Shown here: piece by piece, positions 1-11,315 of the stretch
Layout: the number at the start of each line of letters is the position of its first letter
Numbering within the stretch: the stretch's first letter is position 1
Source of the DNA: Macrobrachium rosenbergii
Taxonomy: Eukaryota; Arthropoda; Malacostraca; Decapoda; Palaemonidae
Assembly: GCF_040412425.1 (NCBI RefSeq)
Contig: NC_089756.1
Coordinates: 3,850,498 to 3,914,497, forward strand
Length of the DNA stretch: 64,000 bases
Reading direction: 5' to 3'
Position numbers and translations under genes: made by a program
The notes under the pieces: generated by a model
Seen by the model: the letters and a program-made list of their open reading frames with translations, nothing else
Database searches by the model: none
Told to the model about the DNA's origin: nothing

Positions 1-807
1 GTAAGGTCAGTCTCCTCGCTTTCACAACTCGTACCCCCTCTTTCTCTCGCCAGCTCCGGAGTTACCGAGTTATTCCCGTTTTCTACATCTGTTGCCTCTG
101 ACGCATTCAATTGTTTCTTCCGTCGTTGTTCCTCTCTCTTTGCTGCTCTGGTTGTAACTCCCATTATGGCACTCCTGGAAAGGGCATCCGCTACTTTATT
201 TGTTTTTCCTGCTATATGTTCAATTCCCAAAATATCAAACTCTAACAGCCGTTCTATCCAACGAGCCTGTCGAGTGGTCAAATCCCCTTTCTTGAATAAA
301 TCTCTCAATGGGCGATGATCTGTGTTAATTTTGACTTTATGCCCCAGCAAAAAGTAGCGGTGCCTTTCCAGCATCCATAGAATAGCCAATGCCTCTCTAT
401 CGAAGGTACTGTAATTCTTCTCTGGGCCTTTTAATGCTCGTGATGCAAAACAAATCGGTTTTTCATTCCCTGCATCGTCAACTTGAGAAATCACTCCCCC
501 GATAGCTATACTGCTTGCGTCGGTGGTTACTATAAATGGTCGATCGAACTTTGGATAAGCTAATAGTTCATTACTAGTGAGTGAAATCTTCAATTCTTGA
601 AAAGCTATTTCTTCCTCCTGTCCCCAATGAAATTTTGACTGCTTTCTCAATGCATCTAGCGGTCTCGCTATTTTACCAAAATCTTTTATGAATTTACGAT
701 AGTAGCCTGCGAGCCCGAGGAAACTGGCTACTTCCTTTGCATTTCTCGGTCGGGGAATTCTTTAATTGCTGCTACTTTATCGGCACAAGGCTTAAGGCCT
801 TCAGATG
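1..807 (-). pseudogene. Gypsy pol: RT connection and RNase H domain
   Basis: Reading the minus strand in shifting frames recovers the end of the RT (LGHIVTSEGLKP, about 760-825) and the connection FLGLAGYYRKFIKDFGKIARPL (in two parts, about 655-740). The Gypsy RNase H follows: FIVTTDASSIAIGGVISQ (about 485-540), EKNYSTFDREALAI (about 380-425), HRYFLLGHKVKINTDHRPL (about 310-365) and IAGKTNKVADALSR (about 170-215). The acidic RNase H residues D (TTDAS), E (REAL), D (NTDHR) and D (VADAL) are all present. The domain would degrade the RNA strand during reverse transcription. It is separated from the RT frame by frameshifts, so this copy cannot make one intact Pol. After the RNase H the sequence becomes a charged linker (about 1-165), and the integrase would follow outside the window. 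Confidence 0.85.
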
Positions 808-1977
808 TTACGATGTGTCCCAAAATTCAACTTCTTGCTGAAAGAATTTACATTTGGTTAAATTAATTTTCATACCTTGTCGTTTTAAAGCTTCCAAGAC
901 TTCAATAATGTTCTTCTTGTGTTCTTCTACTGTAGCCCCTATTATGATTATGTCATCTAAATAAACAAATACACTATGTCCTAATAGCGAAGCTAATACG
1001 GACATCATAACACGTGAAAAATGAGCAGGAGCGTTCTTTACCCCAAACGGGAGGTAATTATATTCAAATAATTGATCATTAGCTATAAAGGCTATCTTTT
1101 CCTTGCTACTCTCGTCTATAGGTATTTGATGATACCCTGACTTCAAATCTAAGGTGGTGAAGAATTTACTATCTCTGACCTTAATTAACAACTCTTCGAT
1201 AGAGGGCAATGGAAATGCATTGTCTTTGGTAATACTATTCAACTTCCTATAATCAACACATAGCCTAAGAGAACCATCCTTCTTTTTAACCATCACGATT
1301 GGCGAGGCCCAGGGGGATTCACTGTCTCTAATTGTCCCTTGTTCCCTTAATTTATTAATCTCATTCTCCATTTCCCGCTGATAACAAACTGGTACTCTAT
1401 AAGGTTTTGATCATATGGGTGGATGACCCCGGGTTTCTATAACAAAAGGAAAACTGTTTACTCTGCCTGGGGTTTCGTCGCCAATCGCGATTACATCTTG
1501 GTAACCTTCTACGATTTCATTGACAATATTTTGATAAGTAACAGGGGTAGACCCACCAGCTGTCCGGAGGAGTCTACTTAGTCGTCCCTCACTCTGACCC
1601 TGACACATGCTACTCAAGGTCGCGAGTGTGTTTGAAGCATCTGCTATTTCACAAGGTTCAAGGTCGCATATCGACTCACAATCTAGCACAATACGCTGGT
1701 CACTAATATTCATAAATGGCACGTTAACCTCTCCGTGTATCACTTCACTCAGACCCGGAATGATAAAATCTTCCCATTTGTTATGGGGTCTGATCATAAC
1801 TAAGGTGCCTTCCGGTATGTTCCGTGAGGGTGTCACGGTGAGGGATGAGAGGGTCCGGGGTGGTGCCACGTCTCCCGCCTCTGCAGCGGTGGGTACTCCC
1901 CCCTCAGCCCCTTTCGACCTTAGGGAGACCCGTAGGCACCTCCGCATCTCCCCCTCTGTGGCGATTCGTTGTCCCTT
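808..1977 (-). pseudogene. Gypsy pol: protease-RT linker and reverse transcriptase
   Basis: This frame continues directly from gag-pro after a TGA codon (1978-1980) and is broken once more by TGA at 1411-1413; both segments and gag-pro share one frame. The upstream part (1414-1977) has the linker seen in Gypsy Pol, with VPFMNISDQRIVLDCES and a CDLEPCE motif. The RT part (808-1410) shows the classical blocks: SPWASPIVMVKKKDGSLR, CVDYRKLNSITKD, FFTTLDLKSGYHQIPID (motif A Asp in TTLDL), FEYNYLPFGVKNAPAHFSR and the catalytic FVYLDDIIII (about 940-975). After motif E-like INLTKCKFF the frame ends with WDTS-stop, where LGHIV is expected, showing a one-base frameshift. The RT would synthesise cDNA. 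The active-site residues are intact, so only the stops and the shift disable it. Confidence 0.9.
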
Positions 1978-3657
1978 TCAACATACCTCGATCCCCTTCC
2001 CAGCTGTGCCAGCCACTATTATTTCGTTCTTATCTACAAAATCAATTCCTAAAATAACTGAAATTCCCTCTACCTGTAATGCTGGCACCACGTAAAATGT
2101 ATGTGTCACTATTCGCCCATCGATGGTTACCTGTTGCTTTACAGCCCTCTGAGTTACCATTCGATGGCCGCCTGCAGTACTCAAAACTAAACAACCTTCC
2201 ATAGGCTGCACCGATCCTGTCACTAGGTGTTCTTCTAGCAGAGACACACTTGCTCCAGTGTCGATCAACGCCCACCCCTGTCGCTCCCCTACCCATATTT
2301 GCACGATTGGCACCACAGCTTCCTTCGTGGGTTGAGGGTGGGAGGTAGGTTCTTGCCTGGCCTTCTCTCCTGTCACCCCGAACGGCCGGGCATGGGCAGC
2401 GAAGGGTGGTGGAGGGCACTCCACTACTTCTCGGGGGTTGACTGGTTCCCCCTCCTCCCGACAAGGCGTCCCTTGCTCTACCGGGGCACGGTCGCTGGTT
2501 GGACCCGGCGGTCGTGGGTGTAGTCGGGGCCCTCCGACTCCTCCTCCACGCCGCCTTCCCCTTCCTCTCCTTGGTGGGGGAATAACGTTGTTCCGCTGGC
2601 CGTCGTCGTTTTTTGAACAAGCGCTCACGAGGTGGTCTGTTGCTTTGCATCGAAAACAACGTCGTGGCTGGGTGAGAGAGGGGCACTGGGCCCTCATGTG
2701 GCCCTCCCTCCACACCCCAGCAACGCCAACCGTATTATTCCCAGCTGATTTCCCCTTGCCTCTTTGAGGCCCCTGGGTGCGTGACCCTGGCCTCTGGTTG
2801 GCGGATGAGGCTGGCGGAGGATTCGCTGGGTCAGATTGGTTAACCGTTGCAACAACCGATTGGGGGGTGGCCTGAGCTCCCATCCGTGTTTGCTGGCTTC
2901 GTTCGTGGTCGAATAGAAGTTGCACTTTCGGCAGCAAGACGTGTAAGGGCCTCTTGTCGTAAAAAAGAAATCCCACAACGGAGGTGGGAAGAATCCGCTT
3001 CAGCATGCGTCGACAGGACTCTTTTCCCTCTACAGTCTGGTCTCTATTAGGGGTGAGGGACTCATAGTCTTCACCGACGCGATAGTAGAAGGCTGAAATC
3101 GACTCTCCCACCCCCAACCTGGGGTCATAAGCTTCCATTAGATCCATCTTCTCCTCTCGGTGTAGGGCAAACTGCTGAGTGAGGTGCTGTTTAAAAGTAC
3201 CCCAGTCTGCCGAATAGCTGACGTCCCAGCTCCTAATTTGTCTCGCTGCATTACCGATGATCTTCTGTTTCGTTTGTACAATTTTTTCTCTATCTGTCCA
3301 GCCAATGGTGGCGTTTTCAACACACTTTAAGAAGGTCTCGATCGAGAGGAAACCTTCACCAGTGCGTGAGTTATCAAACTCAGGTACTGATCCATCTAGC
3401 ACAGGCAGTTTTTTTATTTTTCGTCTGATCACACTTGCGGGACGACGCGACGTTGGCGATATTGTGGACGGGTCGACGGGCTGTTTTGTTTGCGTTTCTT
3501 TTGTTAATTTGTGCAACTCTTCTAACGCGTGTTGGATATTTGTTGACACTGACGGCTGATTCACACTGTCCTTTTCATTGGCACTGTTATTGTTAGCACT
3601 GGTACTGCTAGTACTGGCACTCCCGCCGTCGCTCGCAGCTTTTCGTCGAGTCTGCAT
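1978..3657 (-). CDS. Gypsy gag-protease ORF, 559 codons
   Basis: The longest undamaged frame of the element starts with MQTRRK and is rich in Ser and Asn at first. The capsid-like middle (about residues 100-250) has conserved aromatic and charged positions such as FLKCVENATIGW and FKQHLTQQF. A CCHC-type zinc knuckle follows (CFRCKATDHLVSAC, about residues 335-348), flanked by Arg/Gly/Pro-rich RNA-binding sequence. The C-terminus is a retropepsin-like aspartic protease: WALIDTGASVSLL holds the catalytic D-T-G, and VILGIDFVDK is the second conserved block. Gag packages element RNA into particles and the protease matures the polyprotein. Gag and protease being in one frame, ended by a single TGA before an in-phase pol, could mean readthrough expression or a point mutation. 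The Met start at 3657 is the first in frame. Confidence 0.85.
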   Translation of the reverse strand: MQTRRKAASDGGSASTSSTSANNNSANEKDSVNQPSVSTNIQHALEELHKLTKETQTKQPVDPSTISPTSRRPASVIRRKIKKLPVLDGSVPEFDNSRTGEGFLSIETFLKCVENATIGWTDREKIVQTKQKIIGNAARQIRSWDVSYSADWGTFKQHLTQQFALHREEKMDLMEAYDPRLGVGESISAFYYRVGEDYESLTPNRDQTVEGKESCRRMLKRILPTSVVGFLFYDKRPLHVLLPKVQLLFDHERSQQTRMGAQATPQSVVATVNQSDPANPPPASSANQRPGSRTQGPQRGKGKSAGNNTVGVAGVWREGHMRAQCPSLTQPRRCFRCKATDHLVSACSKNDDGQRNNVIPPPRRGRGRRRGGGVGGPRLHPRPPGPTSDRAPVEQGTPCREEGEPVNPREVVECPPPPFAAHARPFGVTGEKARQEPTSHPQPTKEAVVPIVQIWVGERQGWALIDTGASVSLLEEHLVTGSVQPMEGCLVLSTAGGHRMVTQRAVKQQVTIDGRIVTHTFYVVPALQVEGISVILGIDFVDKNEIIVAGTAGKGIEVC

Positions 3658-4170
3658 TGTTTATTTCACGATTGCAATTACACTGTAAATTATTATGTAC
3701 CGGCAATACCCCACACCTGACACCAAATTATATGACCTGATCTTCGATCATATAAGGGTTCTACCAGTACAATGAAACGCGTAAGATACAATTAACACAT
3801 GTGTATTTTCCTTAATAGTTACACAGGACCCTGTTGCTAATATTACGCTACTAATTATATTAAGGTTATAACCATCGGAAGGTACTCTGAAACAACACGC
3901 GCCGACCCCTGTCTTTGAAACGCGACTTGACCCATCGACCACTGACTCCCTACTGACTCTTTGCTTTTCAAACTGAACTGGTTTGGGTCATAGACCTCAG
4001 CTGATTGGTCTCTCATAATCGAAATGGGCCAATAAGGGTCTTCGATGTATGGCACTCATTTGAATCACCCACGCCAAGCCGCCAACGATCGTATGGGTAT
4101 TCGATGAATCAGCGGTATCTATCGGTTCGTTACTCTCTGGTCACACACACACGCACAAGGCGTCTAGTAG
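3658..4170 (-). repeat. Probable 5' LTR and leader of the Gypsy element
   Basis: Upstream of gag, on the minus strand, lies a motif TTGGTGTCAGGTGTGG (near 3714-3731) of the kind that forms a tRNA primer-binding site just after a 5' LTR. The sequence from there to about 4170 would be the LTR. No second LTR lies in the window, so its ends cannot be set by comparison. The boundary is inferred only from the start of the TA array at 4191. Confidence 0.45.
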
Positions 4171-4188
4171 ATTTTCTATATAGATCAG

Positions 4189-4190
<2 letters not shown>

Positions 4191-4252
<62 letters not shown>

Positions 4253-4350
4253 TACATATATATATGCATATATATATACATATATATACATATATATATG
4301 TATATATATACATATATGCATATATATACATATATATATGTATATACATA
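4191..4350. repeat. (TA)n microsatellite with TACATA variants
   Basis: About 55 bp of pure TA is followed by about 100 bp of TATACATA/TATATGTA variants. Open frames across it are artefacts of the dinucleotide. Confidence 0.97.
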
Positions 4351-5807
<1,457 letters not shown>

Positions 5808-7530
5808 ATAATGATATGCCTTATAATATGTATATTTTTGCAAATTTAATATGTTTTCTATTATGTTTATCATGTGTTGTGTATAGTAATATTGTTCATT
5901 GCAGTACCAAGTGTCAGATCTTAAAAGAGTTAGTTTGACTGCTTGATTTTAGAGATAAGATACATTTCTCTGTGAGATTCATGCTTACCCAGCTGGTAGG
6001 CGCTTTTGTACACAGCTGTCAGGTGTTCAACCAGGGTAACCCCCTTCATTTCGAAGGGTCATGCCTGACCCACTTAAGCTGTCAACAAAGGAGAGACGAG
6101 GTGACAGGTCTAGGTAATATTTGTTGACCAGGGCGAGGGTAAGCGAAGGTTTGTTTCCTTATCTACTTAAACTGTCATTAAAAAGAGATATGGGATGACA
6201 GGTTTAGGGATCAGTGGTTGTCCTAAAAGCCTGTTGTTTGAACAAGTGTGCAGAAAGGGAATCCTCTATTAACTAAAGAGTTGGGTGCTGACAGGCTAAA
6301 GAGCCCTCTCTGGCCCAGGGAAATTTCCCTTGTTATTTTTTTTATTCTTTTCTTCTTCAGGGAAGATTCGCTGGGTATTTCCCAAAAAAATGTCTTACTG
6401 GCAACATAGGTTACTTCTCAAAGTAGAGTTTGGAAAGCTGGGCATTAGCCTGTTAGAGTCCATTTGACTTGGTCAAACTCTCTCTCTCTTATCCTCTCTT
6501 ACTTCAAAGGAGAGTAAAATTTATAATATAACAGATTTGTGTGGTCACTGATAGAACATATCTTTTAAGGTCTGATTTTGGTGAAACTGTGTAGTCTTAT
6601 AGGCGCCTTAAATAAAGTGTTTTTGTGCTGCAGCAAGGGATTTTACAAAAGTGATACAAGTTTGTGTAAGGTAAAGTGGATTTTGCTTATTATTACCATG
6701 ATAAAATAAGAAACATCAGGGAGATTTTGCCTTAGTGAAATTATTGTTGGTAAATCTTTTGTGCATTTTTTGTGTGTTCTTGTTTTTTGCATTTTTTGTG
6801 TGTTCTTGTTCTGTGCATTTTCTTGTGTGTTCTTGTGTTTACAACTTTATATTTTTACCCAAACTTTTGTGTTGGTGATTTAAGATTTATTTACTTAACA
6901 TTTTACATATTTTTTATACTTTAACATACTTGATTTTATTTTTATTTGTTAAGATTTCCTTTTCAAATCTTGAGCAGTTCTTAATAGTTTAAATTTTGCT
7001 TAGTTAACATAATTTCTTGATAGATTAAAGTTTTGTGAATTAATCTTGTTTAAGAATTAATTAAGTCTTGTGTTGTTTTCAAGCAATGGTAAATTTTTCA
7101 GATTGTGAATTCTAATTATAAATTTTGAAGTTGAAAATAAGTTTTTGTATTTAAAGCTCTTAAACACAGTGTTTCATTTGTTGACCACCAGTGAATAGGG
7201 TTATTTGTGTGTGCATAAGGCAAAGTGATAAGCATGTTTTGTTCCCTTTAATTTTACTAAAGTGAATTAAGACCAGGGAAACAATTATAGTTGTTTGGTG
7301 GGGTGGTGCCCTTTTTATATAGTATATTTTCATGCCTCACACATAACTTGATAAAGAAAGTTTGATTTTTCAAGTGATAAGTAAGTTTTAAAGGGATCAG
7401 TGTTACCTTAAGAGTGTTCAGTTGTACTTTTATTGTTATGAGGGTTCAGGTATCTGGCTGAAGTGTGGTAAATTTTTGGTTTTGTGATTAGTTGTGTGAT
7501 AACCAGGTACTTGGTACACTTCGTGACAAT
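5808..7530. other. AT-rich intergenic DNA with a small minisatellite
   Basis: No gene is recognised. At 6763-6836 three tandem copies of a 26-bp unit (GCATTTTTTGTGTGTTCTTG plus a few bases) are visible. The rest is T-rich unique sequence. Confidence 0.55.
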
Positions 7531-7743
7531 ATATATATGTATATATATACATATATATATACATATACAGTCTATATATGTATATATATATATGTATATA
7601 TATAAATATATATGTACATAGACATATATATTTATATATATACATATATATACTATACATACATATATATGTATATATATAAATATATATATACATATAT
7701 ATACATACACACATCTATATATGTATATATATATACATATACA

Positions 7744-7819
<76 letters not shown>
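7531..7819. repeat. (TA)n array abutting the left end of PLE 1
   Basis: TATACATA variants (7531-7750) lead into about 70 bp of pure TA that stops exactly where the PLE inverted repeat begins. Confidence 0.95.
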
Positions 7820-7822
<3 letters not shown>

Positions 7823-7988
7823 TAAGTCCACGTCGGAAGGTGAGCGAAAACCGGGACTTTGAACGAGTACTTTCGTAGTTTATTCTACATTTTCAAGTTC
7901 ACACTGAATGCAAAAGAAGTTGACAGAGGTTTATATACAAAAACAGAAGATGGGGGCGGGGTTACAGTTTTCTGGCAGATGTTCTTTT
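7819..7988 (+). repeat. Left terminal inverted repeat of PLE 1
   Basis: It starts with TCACTAAGTCCACGTCGGAA and matches the reverse complement of 10565-10741 for about 150 bp with few mismatches, then less well. Example shared block: GGGGGCGGGGTTACAG (7952-7967). Confidence 0.92.
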
Positions 7989-8090
7989 CAACTTCCAACG
8001 GACATTGGTGAAAGCGCACAGTATTCGGCTTCGACGTAAATTCCTTAAAAAATGTTAATAAGAACAAGTGATCCCAAAGTTATTACTACC

Positions 8091-8405
8091 CAGGGTCGTC
8101 ATTTAGCAGGGGGCTGGGAGGGGCAACTGCCCCCGCCCCCAAGACTCAAGTTGCCCCCAGGCCTCAACTTGCCCCCACCCTCCCCCCAAGCCCAATGAAG
8201 TAACAGCAGCTGGTTTTCCATTATTCCCACAAAATTCAATTGTGTCATCATATTAAGTTTTATCTATCTATCTATTTTATGTGCTTCAAAAAGCGCATAA
8301 AATAGCTCAATATTAAAAAAAAAAAAAAAAGCTGATTAGGCTCGCCTCGTTCGCCAAATCGTCTTTGCCCCTCCCCCAAAACAAAAATCTGAAATGACGC
8401 CCCTG
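8091..8405. mobile_element. MITE-like insertion with 14-bp TIRs and 6-bp direct repeat
   Basis: The left end CAGGGTCGTCATTT and the reverse complement of the right end CAGGGGCGTCATTT differ at one base. The flanks carry ACTACC at 8085-8090 and again at 8406-8411, a 6-bp target duplication. The inside is non-coding, with C-rich TTGCCCCC motifs near both ends and an A16 tract near 8315-8330. It interrupts the 5' part of PLE 1, so it is younger than that element. The CAGGG ends resemble hAT MITEs, but a 6-bp duplication does not fit hAT (8 bp), so the superfamily is left open. Confidence 0.75.
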
Positions 8406-8424
8406 ACTACCTAGACGATTACGA

Positions 8425-10060
8425 GTGGACAGTGAATCTTCTTTCAATGAATTGTGTGTAATCTCCCTCAAGAAATATACAGAAAAGACAAGAAGGATCG
8501 AACCCAACATTTTCGAGAAATTGAGAACCGATAGATTTAATTTCATGAACAGGATCCCCCCGGATTGGATAACAGTGCTACTGAACAAAATTTTTAATAA
8601 CTTTAGATTCAAACTAAACAAATTAGTTCTCCACCTGGATAAAAAAATTAAAAAGTCTCATCGAGATAAGTGATTGGAGTAACAAACATAGAGACGACTA
8701 TGTAATAAACCTCTCAAACAAAGAAATGGACCAGAACCTTAAATGTGCTTCAGGCTATGGTTTATCATATTCTATTAGTGATGACATATCGTGCACAAAC
8801 AATATCTCAGAAATATCCAAACTGGAAAAGAAAAACACAGTTGTATCACCTTCAATGAATTTAGTTAAAGGCCTTTTCTTCGACTTACTTCAAATACCTA
8901 ATAAAATAGTGAATTTCCCGAGAAGGTTTATAAATGCCATTCATGAAACGGAGAAAGATAAAAGTTTGAACATTACTAAAACCGACAAATCTAATTGTTT
9001 TGTAATCATGGATAAAATCAGCTATGCTGAAAAAATAGAAAACTTATTATCTGATTCTAGTACTTACAAAAAACTACGGAAAGACCCATTAAATGATGTC
9101 ATAAAAAGTTTCAATTCTAAAATAAAAACTATACTAAAGGAATTCGGTTCAATAAAAGAGAAAGTGTCAACGATTGGCCCATCCCTACCGTACATGTACG
9201 GATTAATCAAAACCCATAAAAGAGATTTTCCCATTCGCCCCATTATCAGTTCATCCGGTTCTATCAGTTATAAACTTTCTAAATATCTTGTTAAATTACT
9301 ATCACCTATTCTGGGTACTATTTCAAATTCCCATTTACAAAACTCTGTTGATTTCTGTACTAGACTTTCCCATATTGAATTATCCAGTACTGACAAATTA
9401 ACCAGTTTCGATGTGACATCTTTATTTACTAAAGTTCCTATTGATGACTTACTTCAATATTTATCACAATATTTGGACCTGTATAATCTAGAATTACCTA
9501 CCAATGTTATTATTAATTTGATATCCCTTTGTATAAAAAGTTGTAAATTCTCTTTTAATGGTAATTTTTATGAACAAATATTTGGTATGGCTATGGGGAA
9601 CCCGCTTTCGCCACTTTTGTCTAATATTTACATGGAATTCTTTGAGTCTAGACTCATTCCAAGGAATCTCTTCTCTAAGGTGCTTTGGGTTAGATAGGTA
9701 AACGATTGGTTTTGTACTGTTAAAGAAAATGTAAATATTCCAGATTTCTTGCAAACAATTAATAATCTTGTACCATCCATAAAATTCGCAATAGAATATG
9801 AAGAAAATAATTATATACCATTTCTGGATGTCATAGTCATTAGAAATAACACCAATTTTTGTTTTAAGGTATATAGGAAACCCACGAATAATTTGTCATA
9901 TATTCATTTTTACTCTAACCATGTTAAACAAATTAAGATGTCAACATATCTTAGAGCTCTTAGAATTTGTAGTCCTGAATTTTTGGAAGAGGAGTTTAAA
10001 ATTATTGATAAAATAGGAGATTCATTATGTTACCCTCCATATTTTTAAGAACTTTGTAAA
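8425..10060 (+). pseudogene. PLE 1 reverse transcriptase, frameshifted
   Basis: Three frames join into a Penelope RT. The N-terminal part (8425-8673) shifts frame near 8660 into the main piece (8726-9697). That piece has the PLE signature KTDKSNCFVIMDKISYAEKI, then YGLIKTHKRDFPIRPIISS, LTSFDVTSLFTKVPID (motif A Asp) and FGMAMGNPLSPLLSNIYMEF. The catalytic box that should read YVDD is destroyed: at about 9695-9710 it reads R-stop-V-N-D-W-F. The frame then continues after the stop (NNYIPFLDVIVIRN, FKVYRKPTN) to about 10046. The RT would prime on cut target DNA. The loss of both a catalytic Asp and the Tyr makes this copy dead. A short linker to the endonuclease follows. Confidence 0.9.
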
Positions 10061-10156
10061 AATAAAGCAAAAAAGTCATATTATAATCCAACCAGTGTTA
10101 ACAACGAACTTAAGAATATTCTCTGGTTACCATTTTACCCTAATTTCATTCCTGCA

Positions 10157-10597
10157 GTGCCCATTTTAGAAATTATTGATATTAACTTAGTATTTAAATA
10201 TAATAATATTTTGAGAAATAAACTAATTAAGAAGAGCCCACCCAATTCAAACAATATTGTATATAGTATTCCTTGTAAAGAATGTAATAAGATTTATATT
10301 GGTCAAACATCAAAAGGACTAAAAGCAAGAAGCTCCCAACACAAATATGCCATTTCAAAGGGCTTATCAAATAATGGCATTGTGGATCATTGGCTTAAAA
10401 TAGGCCATGGGATGAACTGGGATAAGTCAACGGTCATCTACAAGGTCAACGACCATCGAAAAAGAAATCTGCTACAGACTGTCTTCATCGATGCTACTCC
10501 CACCAGGAATGTTAATCTCCACCCTGGATTATCCCTTGATCCTTTGTCCCTGTCTTTTTTGTTTAAAGAACATGCTGCCCAGACTAACAAACTGTAA
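10157..10597 (+). CDS. PLE 1 GIY-YIG endonuclease domain
   Basis: This 146-codon open frame carries the PLE type of the GIY-YIG nuclease: NIVYSIPCKECNKIYIGQTS with the Cys pair typical of PLEs (CKEC), followed by LKARSSQHKYAI (catalytic Arg region), and NGIVDHWLKIGHGMNW. In EN+ Penelope-like elements this domain sits C-terminal to the RT and nicks target DNA. The frame has no lesions inside but is cut off from the RT by stops between 10048 and 10157, so it is a piece of one ORF rather than a separate gene. Its last codons overlap the right inverted repeat. Confidence 0.9.
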   Translation: MPILEIIDINLVFKYNNILRNKLIKKSPPNSNNIVYSIPCKECNKIYIGQTSKGLKARSSQHKYAISKGLSNNGIVDHWLKIGHGMNWDKSTVIYKVNDHRKRNLLQTVFIDATPTRNVNLHPGLSLDPLSLSFLFKEHAAQTNKL

Positions 10598-10741
10598 CCC
10601 CGCCCCCACCTTCTTTTTTTGTATATAAACCTCTGTCAACTTCTTTTGTATTCAGTGTGAACTTGAAAATGTAGAATAAACTACGAAAGTACTCGTTCAA
10701 AGTCCAGGTTTTCACTCACCTTCCCACATGGACTTAGTGAT
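10565..10741 (-). repeat. Right terminal inverted repeat of PLE 1
   Basis: Reverse complement of 7819-7988. It ends GGACTTAGTGA at 10730-10740, followed by a short unique stretch and a TA array. Confidence 0.92.
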
Positions 10742-10783
10742 ATTCTCAAGCACGCGTTCCTTCGTGCTGTATTGGATACATAC

Positions 10784-10784
<1 letters not shown>

Positions 10785-10876
<92 letters not shown>

Positions 10877-10896
10877 ATATACATATATACAGTATA
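10785..10896. repeat. (TA)n-(TG)n compound microsatellite
   Basis: About 70 bp of TA is followed by about 22 bp of TG, then TATACATA. Confidence 0.95.
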
Positions 10897-11066
10897 TATA
10901 GTAGGCAGGAGAAGGACACAGAAACACATACAGATCCAGTACATACATTTATTTGTCTACGCGTTTCTTGGCCCGTGGTCACATCATCAGGTCGAGAAAT
11001 GCATAGACAAATAAATGTATGTACTGGATCTGTATGTGTTCCTGCGCCCTTCTCCTGCCTACTATA
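10897..11066. repeat. Near-perfect 170-bp hairpin with hammerhead-like core on the minus strand
   Basis: Arms 10897-10958 and 11005-11066 are reverse complements with only a few mismatches; the roughly 46-base centre is unpaired. On the minus strand the centre reads CTGATGA (10984-10990), then 16 bases, then GAAACGCGTA (10958-10967). These are the conserved blocks and order of a type I hammerhead ribozyme with a tiny stem III, and the long arms would supply stem I. Stem II (16 bases) pairs poorly, so it may be decayed. PLEs and retrozymes often carry such ribozymes in their terminal repeats. The unit is isolated between TA arrays and has no coding sequence. Confidence 0.75.
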
Positions 11067-11091
11067 TAGTGCCCTCCGATGTGTGGATTAC

Positions 11092-11092
11092 A

Positions 11093-11178
<86 letters not shown>

Positions 11179-11310
11179 TATGTATATATATATAATATAC
11201 AAATATATACATACATATACATATATATACATATATACATACATATATATATATATACATCTATATGTATACATACATATATATATATATACATATATAT
11301 ATATACATCT
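11092..11310. repeat. (TA)n microsatellite with TACATA variants
   Basis: About 80 bp of pure TA is followed by about 130 bp of variants. Confidence 0.95.
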
Positions 11311-11315
11311 TCTTC

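Larger units (their letters stand above)
1..4170 (-). mobile_element. Ty3/Gypsy LTR retrotransposon, 3' side cut by the window
   Basis: Read on the minus strand, the element runs 5' LTR side, gag with zinc knuckle, aspartic protease, reverse transcriptase and RNase H; integrase and the 3' LTR lie left of position 1. This domain order and the RT and RNase H motifs are those of Ty3/Gypsy (Metaviridae). The damage is light: two in-frame TGA codons (1978-1980 and 1411-1413), one single-base frameshift near 808-830 and another near 735-760. That suggests recent inactivation or a young copy. The boundary at about 4170 is approximate because only one LTR is present for comparison. Confidence 0.85.
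7819..10741 (+). mobile_element. Penelope-like element 1 (EN+, with GIY-YIG)
   Basis: A 2.9-kb element bounded by terminal inverted repeats (7819-7988 and 10565-10741) encodes, on the plus strand, a Penelope-type RT followed by a GIY-YIG endonuclease. Penelope-like elements are retroelements distinct from LTR and LINE types, and flanking repeats in direct or inverted orientation are typical of them. Both ends lie next to TA-rich DNA. A MITE (8091-8405) interrupts its 5' region. It is inactive because of frameshifts and a lost RT active site. Confidence 0.9.

Noticed and set aside
7819..7988. Hammerhead ribozyme in the terminal repeats of PLE 1 and PLE 2
   Set aside because: No CTGATGA/GAAA pair in the right order was found in either strand of these repeats, unlike the hairpin at 10897-11066.
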